10,285 nucleotides of DNA. It comes from Methanobacteriota archaeon. GTDB lineage: Archaea > Methanobacteriota > Methanobacteria > Methanobacteriales > Methanobacteriaceae. The notes beneath the pieces were generated by a model that saw only the letters and a list, made by a program, of their open reading frames with translations, had not been told where the DNA came from and made no database searches. The stretch lies in contig JAEYQZ010000259.1 of the NCBI GenBank assembly GCA_023409695.1, positions 1 through 10,285 of the forward strand, written 5' to 3'. Each line of letters begins with the position of its first letter. Within the stretch, counting starts at the first letter, position 1. The position numbers and the translations under genes were made by a program. Below, piece after piece: positions 1 to 5,376 of this stretch.

Positions 1-126
1 TGTTCTTGAAAGTTAATAAATTTATTTGAATAGTTAATAAAATTAGATTGGTTTTATATATCAATTGAAACTAAAATTTCAGAAGATTACAGGATTCAGT
101 GAGTTCTAATAAATCCCTTTTTAAAA

Positions 127-218
127 ATAAATAAATACTTGTTTAAAGCTACAACTTTATATATCTCAAATATATATCTAAATTAGAAAAAAAGTAATTT
201 ATAAATAAATACTTGTTT
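127..218. repeat. 18-bp direct repeat pair upstream of the NOG1-Hsp20 genes
   Basis: ATAAATAAATACTTGTTT occurs at 127-144 and again, base for base, at 201-218, 74 bp apart start to start. The region between holds TATA-like ATATAT runs. It could be a duplicated promoter or operator element, or a remnant of a local duplication. The high A+T content makes chance repeats more likely than usual, but the CTTG core and the 18-bp length argue for more than chance. Confidence 0.5.
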
Positions 219-249
219 TATGAAATTCAATATCATACTATGAAAATAC

Positions 250-272
250 TGAAATCTATTAAAGAGATTTCA
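250..272. promoter_or_regulatory. Inverted repeat just upstream of the NOG1 promoter
   Basis: TGAAATCT (250-257) and its exact complement AGATTTCA (265-272) flank a 7-nt spacer. The element lies 72 bp before the GTPase start codon and immediately upstream of the TTAAAATATTG run that I take as a candidate TATA box. Its position suits an operator or activator site for the NOG1-Hsp20 transcription unit. No regulator is known to me for this sequence. Confidence 0.35.
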
Positions 273-343
273 AATCCCTTAAAATATTGATTTTTATCAT
301 ACTTTTTGCTTAACAAGTTAATTAAAGGAATTGAAGTGATTAT

Positions 344-1345
344 ATGTTTATACCAACAGTACCAACGCCTGATGAAATTTTAGATAAAAGCTTTAGAAGG
401 GCCAAAAAAGCAGCAGATAAAGTAAGGACATCCAAGGTCCCCCGTTATCAAATGGCGAAGAAAACAGAAGAGGCCAGAATAAAAACGGCCTGTCAAGTTA
501 CAAAAGATACATTAAATAATTTACTGGATAAAACACCGCAGGTAGAACAGATGCATATGTTTTATCAGGACTACATTGACGTTATGGTGGGTGTAGATGA
601 CCTTAAAAAGTCTCTTGGGGCTTTAAACTGGGCAGTGGGTATTGTATCTAAGATTGAAAATGAATACGTGTTTAAAGTAAGAAGATCCAGGTCTGAAAAT
701 GCAGCAAATGTTAGACGGGCTGCATTCGGTAGAATTGCATCTGTGATGCGCCAGATAAAAGAGGAACTTGACTTCTTAGACTTTGTGAAAGGGAAACTTC
801 GAAATATGCCTACCATAGATTTTGAAGCATTCACACTGGTTATAGCAGGGTTCCCAAATGTTGGAAAATCTACACTGCTTCGCCAGATCACTCCTGCAGA
901 GCCAAAGGTTGCAAATTATCCTTTTACAACCCATGGAATCCAAATAGGGCACTTTGAGAAAAGATGGAAAAAATACCAGATAATAGACACACCCGGACTT
1001 CTTGATAGACCTATACGGGACATGAATAATATAGAACTTCGTGCTATGGTAGCACTGGAACATTTAGCTGACGTTATTTTATATATTTTCGATGCATCAG
1101 AAACCTCTGGCTATCCCCTCGATGCTCAGATGAGGTTATATGAAGAAATAAAACATGTTTTTGACACTCCAATAATAAGTGTTTTTAACAAAATGGATTT
1201 GGTAGAAAATAATAAGTATTTAGATGAATATATTAGTAAACTGAATGAACCTCTAATGATTTCAGCATCAGAAGGTTCTGGCGTGGATTTAATAATTAAC
1301 AAGCTGGAGGAATTTAATGGTGGAAAAAAAGGAAATAAAGACTAA
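344..1345 (+). CDS. NOG1-type GTPase, ribosome biogenesis
   Basis: A 333-residue archaeal NOG1 (Obg-HflX group) GTP-binding protein. In eukaryotes NOG1 acts in assembly of the large ribosomal subunit, and the archaeal form is inferred to do the same in the cytoplasm. The first ~160 residues form the Lys/Arg-rich helical domain typical of NOG1. The G domain follows: P-loop GFPNVGKST at 169-177, G3 DTPG at 215-218, G4 NKMD at 282-285 and G5 SAS at 307-309. The protein ends soon after G5 without the long eukaryotic C-terminal extension, as usual in archaea. The ATG start is preceded by GAAGTGAT at 333-340, a partial match to the archaeal Shine-Dalgarno sequence. The last 29 bases overlap the next gene, an Hsp20, so the two are probably co-transcribed and translationally coupled. 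Family assignment is firm; the precise assembly step is inference. Confidence 0.93.
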   Translation: MFIPTVPTPDEILDKSFRRAKKAADKVRTSKVPRYQMAKKTEEARIKTACQVTKDTLNNLLDKTPQVEQMHMFYQDYIDVMVGVDDLKKSLGALNWAVGIVSKIENEYVFKVRRSRSENAANVRRAAFGRIASVMRQIKEELDFLDFVKGKLRNMPTIDFEAFTLVIAGFPNVGKSTLLRQITPAEPKVANYPFTTHGIQIGHFEKRWKKYQIIDTPGLLDRPIRDMNNIELRAMVALEHLADVILYIFDASETSGYPLDAQMRLYEEIKHVFDTPIISVFNKMDLVENNKYLDEYISKLNEPLMISASEGSGVDLIINKLEEFNGGKKGNKD

Positions 1346-1937
1346 AAAAGAATTAGAAATGGAAAAAGCTGAAAAAGAAGTTCCAATGTCAAAATCAACT
1401 GAATCTGAAGAAGTTAAAGTAGAAGAAGTAGAAAAACTTCCAGATGAACCTGAAGTAGAAACCGAACCTGAATCCGAAAGAAAAAAAGAATGGGAAGCCA
1501 GAGCAGAAAGAGGAAGAGGAGCTGCACAGAAGTTTTTTGATGATATGATAGGTACATTCCGTGAAAGAGGTGGAGACTTTGAAAAAGCTTTATCTGAATA
1601 CACAGCATCAGCTCCAAGTAAATTAACAACTGACTTAATAGAAACTGATGGTAGCATAATTGTTAAAGCAGATCTTCCCGGCGTTAAAAAAGAAGACATA
1701 GTCATTGATTTAACAGATGATTCCATAGAAATCTTTGCAAAATTTGAAGAAGAAACAGAAGAGGAAGGCGTAAACTTCATCAAAAAAGAAAGAAGGTATG
1801 GTGAAGCAAGAAGATCTTTAATACTGCCAGAAGCAATTAAGGTCAAAGAAACATCAGCTAAGTTTGATAATGGTGTTTTAACAGTAACTCTTCCCAAACT
1901 AGAAGAAAAAAAGAGATTCCAGGTAAAGGTTGACTAA
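1317..1937 (+). CDS. Small heat shock protein (Hsp20/alpha-crystallin) with long charged N-terminal extension
   Basis: A 206-residue Hsp20-family chaperone, which would hold unfolded proteins in soluble form as an ATP-independent oligomer. The alpha-crystallin domain spans roughly residues 104-195, with a DLPG turn near the start and the family signature GVLTVTLPK at 186-194. The C-terminal VKV, two residues from the end, looks like the I-x-I tail motif used in oligomer assembly. Unusual is the long N-terminal arm: about 60 residues almost wholly of Glu, Lys and Arg, probably disordered or coiled-coil, followed by a short amphipathic stretch. GGAGG at 1306-1310 lies 6 nt before the ATG, inside the end of the NOG1 gene, which supports this start; GTG at 1320 is the only close alternative. 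It shares the TDLIET...IIV and GVLTVT segments with the Hsp20 that follows, so the two are tandem paralogues. Confidence 0.93.
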   Translation: MVEKKEIKTKKELEMEKAEKEVPMSKSTESEEVKVEEVEKLPDEPEVETEPESERKKEWEARAERGRGAAQKFFDDMIGTFRERGGDFEKALSEYTASAPSKLTTDLIETDGSIIVKADLPGVKKEDIVIDLTDDSIEIFAKFEEETEEEGVNFIKKERRYGEARRSLILPEAIKVKETSAKFDNGVLTVTLPKLEEKKRFQVKVD

Positions 1938-2070
1938 ATATACCTGTAATTTCATTTTGAAATTTTTACTTTATTTTAAACTGATCATAGATTTATGATT
2001 GGACACTTATTTATTTTTAAAACAGGATATTTGATAAAATTAGGTCATAGTTTGAATTAAATGGGGGAAT
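1938..2070 (+). promoter_or_regulatory. Promoter region of the second Hsp20, with a short palindrome
   Basis: The gap between the two Hsp20 genes holds ATCATA (1984-1989) and its complement TATGAT (1994-1999) around a 4-nt spacer, followed by an A/T-rich TATA-like run CTTATTTATTTTTAA (2007-2021). A start site about 25 nt after that run would give a leader of some 25-30 nt containing the GGGGGA ribosome binding site. The palindrome sits just upstream of the candidate TATA box, where a heat-shock regulator could bind. I see no exact match to a heat-shock operator known to me. The T-rich stretch at 1948-1977 may end transcription of the first Hsp20. Confidence 0.4.
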
Positions 2071-2508
2071 ATGATGAATGGAAGGCCTAGAAAGAGAACT
2101 TCAATTGATAAGATAATAGATGACGCTATGGATTATATCGGTGATGTAAGCGATGAAATTGAAAGATCCATCAGCAGTTATACAAGCGCTCCAGAAACAG
2201 ATTTAATTGAAACTCATGATAACATAATAGTCCATACAAATCTTCCAGGAATTAAAAAGGAAGATATAAAAATAGATTTAACAGAAGAAAAACTTAAAAT
2301 TAAAGTTTTAGGTTATGAAGAGACTCCACTGGAAAAAGGGGCTCAAGTAAAATCAAAAGGAAGAAGACATGGTAAAATAAAACGAGCTGTAAGGCTTCCA
2401 GAAAAAGTCATCGTAGAAGAAGCAGCTGCCAAACTTGAAGACGGTGTTTTAACAGTTACTATGCCTAAAGCAGAGAAAAAAGTAAGGCATGAAGTACCTA
2501 TTCACTAA
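2071..2508 (+). CDS. Small heat shock protein (Hsp20/alpha-crystallin), compact form
   Basis: A 145-residue Hsp20-family chaperone of normal archaeal length. The N-terminal arm is short (about 40 residues, with basic RPRKR near the start). The alpha-crystallin domain covers about residues 42-134, with LPG near the beginning and GVLTVTMPK at 125-133. The C-terminal VPI, just before the final His, fits the I-x-I tail motif for oligomerisation. It resembles the preceding Hsp20 closely in the core but lacks that protein's 60-residue acidic extension, so mixed oligomers are possible (inference). Two ATG codons stand side by side at 2071 and 2074; the GGGGG at 2063-2067 is better spaced for the second, so the protein may be one residue shorter. 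It has its own promoter region and ends in a T-rich stretch facing the minus-strand sugar isomerase gene. Confidence 0.93.
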   Translation: MMNGRPRKRTSIDKIIDDAMDYIGDVSDEIERSISSYTSAPETDLIETHDNIIVHTNLPGIKKEDIKIDLTEEKLKIKVLGYEETPLEKGAQVKSKGRRHGKIKRAVRLPEKVIVEEAAAKLEDGVLTVTMPKAEKKVRHEVPIH

Positions 2509-2642
2509 TTCTTTTCTCTTTTTAATATATTGAATAATTTATTTTTTACTTAATAAAATTAAAGTGCTTTATTTTTGATATTGGCTATTAATAGAATCTA
2601 AAAATATACGAATTTATTTTAATTTAAAAAATAAGAAGAAGG
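2509..2642. terminator. T-rich terminators between two convergent genes
   Basis: The stretch separates the second Hsp20 gene from the convergent SIS-domain gene. On the plus strand a pyrimidine/T-rich run follows the Hsp20 stop directly (2509-2524), with another T run at 2538-2547. On the minus strand a T tract complementary to 2625-2637 lies just past the SIS-gene stop. Oligo-T tracts without strong hairpins are the usual archaeal terminator form, so transcription from both sides probably ends here. Confidence 0.55.
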
Positions 2643-3665
2643 TTAATATCTGACCTTTCCAATATGCCTTGTAGCACCAGGATCTTCGTCATTAATGTCT
2701 GCAAGATAATAAATAAACCATTCAAGTGGAACTACAAGTGAAAAAGGCGACATCAAAGGGTGCATATCTGAATAATCTTTCATATTATAAACAAGAGATT
2801 TAGTTCCCAGTTTTTCACAAAATTCAATGGAACGTGTGGTCATTTCATCTCCCGGATAATCTGCATTTAAAAAAACGATTGGAACGTCTTTTTCAGCACG
2901 TTCAATTAACCCGTGTCTAAATTCTCCAGAATACAGAGGACAGGCATGTTTTAAAGCTCCTTCCATGAACATAGTCATTGCAAGCTTGTATGCAAGCCCA
3001 TAATTTGGCCCGCTTCCCATGCAGTAGAATATATCGTCATCTTTGAATTTTTGAGCAATATCTTTCCCTTCGGCTTCTGTTTTTTTAATCAGATCTTCAG
3101 TTACAGATGGAAGTTTTTCGATGTTTTCTAAAACTTCTTTTTTTATTTTCTGGGATTCATCATCTTTGAAATCATTCATGCTGAATAGAATTTCATACAG
3201 GCCCATAAGCTGAGTTACATAGGTTTTAGTCCCAAGTATTGCACTCTCTCGCCCACCTCTTGTAATTACAGTGTCATCAGCTTCTTTAATCATTGTACAC
3301 TGACTTTCATTGGTTATTGCCACAGTATAAATGTCTTTTTGCTGTGACCGCCTAAGGGCAGCGACAGTATCTGCAGTTTCTCCTGATTGAGAAGTTAAAA
3401 GAGCTCCAGCGTTTTCATTTTCAATTTTTTTATTATAAAAGAATTCATATCCTGTGTAAACTTCTATATTTTTATTGGATATGAAATCAAGTGCGCTTTT
3501 TGCAGAATAGCATGTTGAAAGTGAACTACCGCATCCTAAAAGATATATTTTATCAAATTCTTCAAATTTCTCTGCAATTTCTTTCATATGAGATTTTTCT
3601 TCACTCAGAGTGTCTTTTAGGGATTTTGGTTGCTCTAAGATTTCATCATACATCTTATACTTCAT
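2643..3665 (-). CDS. Double-SIS sugar-phosphate protein related to the GlmS isomerase domain
   Basis: A 340-residue protein matching the isomerase half of glucosamine-6-phosphate synthase (GlmS/AgaS group). The MYDEILEQP start resembles the linker before the GlmS isomerase domain, but there is no N-terminal glutaminase domain. Two SIS domains lie at about 36-165 and 205-330. Phosphosugar-binding motifs are LLGCGSS (42-48) and SQSGET (92-97). GEFRHG puts E248 and H251 where GlmS has its isomerase Glu and His, and K337 near the C-terminus corresponds to the essential GlmS C-terminal lysine. It should thus interconvert fructose-6-phosphate and glucosamine-6-phosphate with free ammonia, probably in the deaminating direction, as described for a GlmS-like SIS deaminase in Thermococcus; another aminosugar phosphate remains possible. 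GAGGG (complement of 3672-3676), 6 nt before the ATG, supports the start. Two palindromes lie in its promoter and leader. The link to wall aminosugars is inference. Confidence 0.82.
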   Translation of the reverse strand: MKYKMYDEILEQPKSLKDTLSEEKSHMKEIAEKFEEFDKIYLLGCGSSLSTCYSAKSALDFISNKNIEVYTGYEFFYNKKIENENAGALLTSQSGETADTVAALRRSQQKDIYTVAITNESQCTMIKEADDTVITRGGRESAILGTKTYVTQLMGLYEILFSMNDFKDDESQKIKKEVLENIEKLPSVTEDLIKKTEAEGKDIAQKFKDDDIFYCMGSGPNYGLAYKLAMTMFMEGALKHACPLYSGEFRHGLIERAEKDVPIVFLNADYPGDEMTTRSIEFCEKLGTKSLVYNMKDYSDMHPLMSPFSLVVPLEWFIYYLADINDEDPGATRHIGKVRY

Positions 3666-3675
3666 TATTTTCCCT

Positions 3676-3755
3676 CAAAATTTTTTCAAAAAATTTTGGG
3701 TTCAGAAAATTCTTTGAATTTTCTTCAACCTCAATAATTTTAATGTTATAAATTC
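3676..3755 (-). promoter_or_regulatory. Promoter and twin palindromes upstream of the SIS gene
   Basis: Two close inverted repeats lie before the SIS gene. The proximal one has 11-bp arms, CAAAATTTTTT (3676-3686) and AAAAAATTTTG (3688-3698), around one central base, and abuts the ribosome binding site. The distal one has 9-bp arms, AGAAAATTC (3704-3712) and GAATTTTCT (3716-3724), around TTT. Both share the AAAATT...AATTTT core and their centres are 27 bp apart. A TATA-like TTTATAAC (complement of about 3745-3752) would start transcription near 3722, placing the distal palindrome at the start site and the proximal one in the leader. They look like operators for a dimeric repressor; the proximal one has too small a loop for an RNA hairpin. 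Confidence 0.45.
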
Positions 3756-3889
3756 CTTTTAAGATTTCAATTTGGTGTAATATTGATCAATTCTTTAATT
3801 TTAAATATTCATGGATTCGCTTTAATAATCTCAGAATTTTATAATATAATTACTTTACTTTATTCATATAATAGCTTATTATACTTTAT

Positions 3890-4924
3890 TCAATTCAACA
3901 TCTTGATTTTTTCCATGTATCTAGCATAGGTTTCATCCAGACTTTCTCTAATAATTCTAGTATTTGCAGTTGTTCCTATAAAACTGGACTCAAATTTAAA
4001 CCTGGGCACGAGATGAACGTGAATATGTTGTATGCGTTGTCCTGCCACTTCACCAAGGTTAATTCCTATATTTATTCCATCTGGATTTATAACATCTTTC
4101 ATAAGTGCTTCTGCTTTTTTCACAGTATTAAATAGATTTTTAAGAGATTCTGAATCTAATTCATTCAAATCGGTGTAATGCTTTGTTGGAATAACCAGAA
4201 GATGTCCTGTTGTATATGGGGCTATATTTAAAACCACCATATCTTCGCCATCGTTATAAAGTACATGTTTTGAAACTTCTGGTTCGCCTTTTGCCATTGC
4301 ACAGAATATGCATGATGTATCTGAACTTTTTGGCCCTGTTTTTTCTGCAGGAGGAGTAAAAATTACTTTATAACCTTCGTGGGCATTGAAAAGTCTTGCA
4401 ATGCATACTGCCATTTTTGCAACATCTACTGCACTGGGACCAATTAAAGTAATTGAAGGTTCTTTTCCCCAGGCTCCCTTATGATATATAATATCTGGAA
4501 TGCCGCCAATTCTTTTAATGGCAGTCTTAACACCCCATGGAATGGTACCGCCTTCTACCTGCCTTACATCTTCAGGTTCATCATTTCTATCATAAAATGA
4601 GACTTTAAGCCCTAATTTTTCACATATCTCAACTATTTTAGGATCATACTTAATATTCATGGCACTTCTCTTTGAAGAGTCGTATTTCATCGTGCTTAAT
4701 ACTAATCTGGCCATGTGTGATGATACTCCGAACTCGGGTTCCACGAAAGCTCTGGGTTTTCCATGTACTATTGTTATTCTTCCTGGAATTCCTGCCATAT
4801 CATTTATATCTTTCGCGTTCTCTTTTGCCATTACAATATTACTTCGTACCTCTGGAATAAATGAAGCAAATTCTTCAGAGTTTTCTATAATTTCAACGGC
4901 TTTTTTCAGATTCTCTATTTCCAT
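3890..4924 (-). CDS. Fusion of a ThiN thiamine-phosphate synthase domain and an Fhit-like HIT hydrolase domain
   Basis: A 344-residue two-domain protein. Residues 1-190 match archaeal ThiN, which joins hydroxymethylpyrimidine diphosphate and thiazole phosphate into thiamine phosphate and is usually the C-terminal part of ThiDN. Visible ThiN blocks are FIPEVRSNI (22-30), GIPGR (45-49), PEFGVSSHMAR (63-73), MNIKYD (89-94), EGGTIPWG (124-131) and the GKEP segment (153-156). R49 and H70 have the same 21-residue spacing as the Arg and His reported, from memory, as catalytic in Pyrobaculum ThiDN, so the domain may be active. After a short Pro/Lys-rich linker comes a HIT domain (about 204-310) with CIFC (205-208) and HIHVHLV (300-306); H302 is the expected nucleophile. 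HIT enzymes hydrolyse dinucleotide-like phosphoanhydrides. No ThiD kinase and no DNA-binding helix-turn-helix is present, so it is neither ThiDN nor the ThiR regulator. No Shine-Dalgarno precedes the ATG; a leaderless transcript is likely. Confidence 0.87.
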   Translation of the reverse strand: MEIENLKKAVEIIENSEEFASFIPEVRSNIVMAKENAKDINDMAGIPGRITIVHGKPRAFVEPEFGVSSHMARLVLSTMKYDSSKRSAMNIKYDPKIVEICEKLGLKVSFYDRNDEPEDVRQVEGGTIPWGVKTAIKRIGGIPDIIYHKGAWGKEPSITLIGPSAVDVAKMAVCIARLFNAHEGYKVIFTPPAEKTGPKSSDTSCIFCAMAKGEPEVSKHVLYNDGEDMVVLNIAPYTTGHLLVIPTKHYTDLNELDSESLKNLFNTVKKAEALMKDVINPDGINIGINLGEVAGQRIQHIHVHLVPRFKFESSFIGTTANTRIIRESLDETYARYMEKIKMLN

Positions 4925-5353
4925 AACTAGTTACTATATATCTAATTAGATATAAGGATTAGGATTAAAACGAGAGAGGGTACTATCTAGTCTAATAAAC
5001 TACTTTTGATAAAAAGGAGTTTTCATATTTTTGCATGAATAAAACTTTTTTATTTTAACGGTAGATATGGCTAATTTATAATTAAATGTTAAAAATGCGT
5101 AAATTGTAGATTGAATAGGTTATATAATTGTTATAATGGACTGAATCGATCTATTTTCTATAGGTTTACCTTATAACTATTTAATAAGTTTAATAATCAA
5201 ATTAAGCAGGTAAATTCGTAGTATATGGTTATAATTAGTTTTAATCAATCTTTAATCATAATAAAAATTAGATACATCTCCTTTACTGTTTAAGGGCGTA
5301 ATGCTTATATGGTTTGATTATACTACTATTTTACATAGTCCATTTAATTATCT
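4925..5353. other. Divergent intergenic region between ThiN-HIT and the first glycosidase-like gene
   Basis: About 430 bases of AT-rich sequence without any convincing reading frame. The left end carries the ThiN-HIT promoter and palindrome. The right end carries the promoter and the conserved leader of the first tandem gene. In between I notice a 7-bp inverted repeat, GTTATAA (5130-5136) and TTATAAC (5171-5177), with a long loop, which is weak. I recognise no RNA gene. Confidence 0.5.
4937..4954 (-). promoter_or_regulatory. 18-bp perfect palindrome over the ThiN-HIT TATA box
   Basis: TATATCTAATTAGATATA is perfectly self-complementary over 18 bp. On the minus strand the TATA-like TTATATCT (complement of 4948-4955) lies within and just beyond it. 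A start site about 25 nt downstream would fall at 4925-4929, practically on the ATG (complement of 4922-4924), and no ribosome binding site is visible, so the mRNA is probably leaderless. A protein bound to the palindrome would cover the TATA box and block TBP, the classic arrangement of an archaeal repressor. Which regulator binds is unknown. Confidence 0.5.
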
Positions 5354-5376
5354 TTGGAAATGGGAGGCGGTAAAAT
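5303..5376 (+). promoter_or_regulatory. Promoter, conserved leader and start-deciding ribosome binding site of paralogue 1
   Basis: A TATA-like GCTTATATGG (5303-5312) lies about 70 nt before the ATG. From 5344 to 5376 the leader matches that of paralogue 2 (6979-7011) at 31 of 33 positions, including the ribosome binding site GGGAGG at 5362-5367. This site is 7 nt before ATG 5375. A TTG at 5354 and an ATG at 5360 are in frame but lie upstream of or next to the ribosome binding site, so ATG 5375 is the start. Confidence 0.6.

Larger units (their letters stand above)
1..343. other. AT-rich upstream region of the NOG1 gene, no gene seen
   Basis: I see no coding region or recognisable RNA gene in these 343 bases. 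The stretch is very AT-rich and holds an 18-bp direct repeat (127-144 and 201-218), TATA-like runs between the two repeat copies (about 155-163 and 171-178), and a short inverted repeat at 250-272. The TTAAAATATTG run at about 279-289 is a reasonable TATA candidate for the downstream GTPase gene, leaving a leader of roughly 35-40 nt. These promoter assignments are inferences from spacing only. Confidence 0.5.

Noticed and set aside
1289..1897. Long minus-strand reading frame (202 codons) opposite the first Hsp20
   Set aside because: It is Ser/Phe/Leu-rich because it mirrors the Glu/Lys-rich codons of the Hsp20 arm, has no recognisable motif, and the plus strand holds a clear family member.
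3856..3892. 11-bp direct repeat TACTTTATTCA at 3856-3866 and 3882-3892
   Set aside because: Short, AT-rich, and one copy overlaps the ThiN-HIT stop codon; probably chance.
3890..4924. ThiN protein considered as the ThiR transcription regulator
   Set aside because: There is no N-terminal helix-turn-helix, and the Arg and His expected in the enzyme are present; the partner domain is HIT instead.
4659..4949. Plus-strand reading frames opposite the ThiN domain
   Set aside because: They lie fully antisense to the conserved ThiN blocks, show no family motif, and are simple shadow frames.
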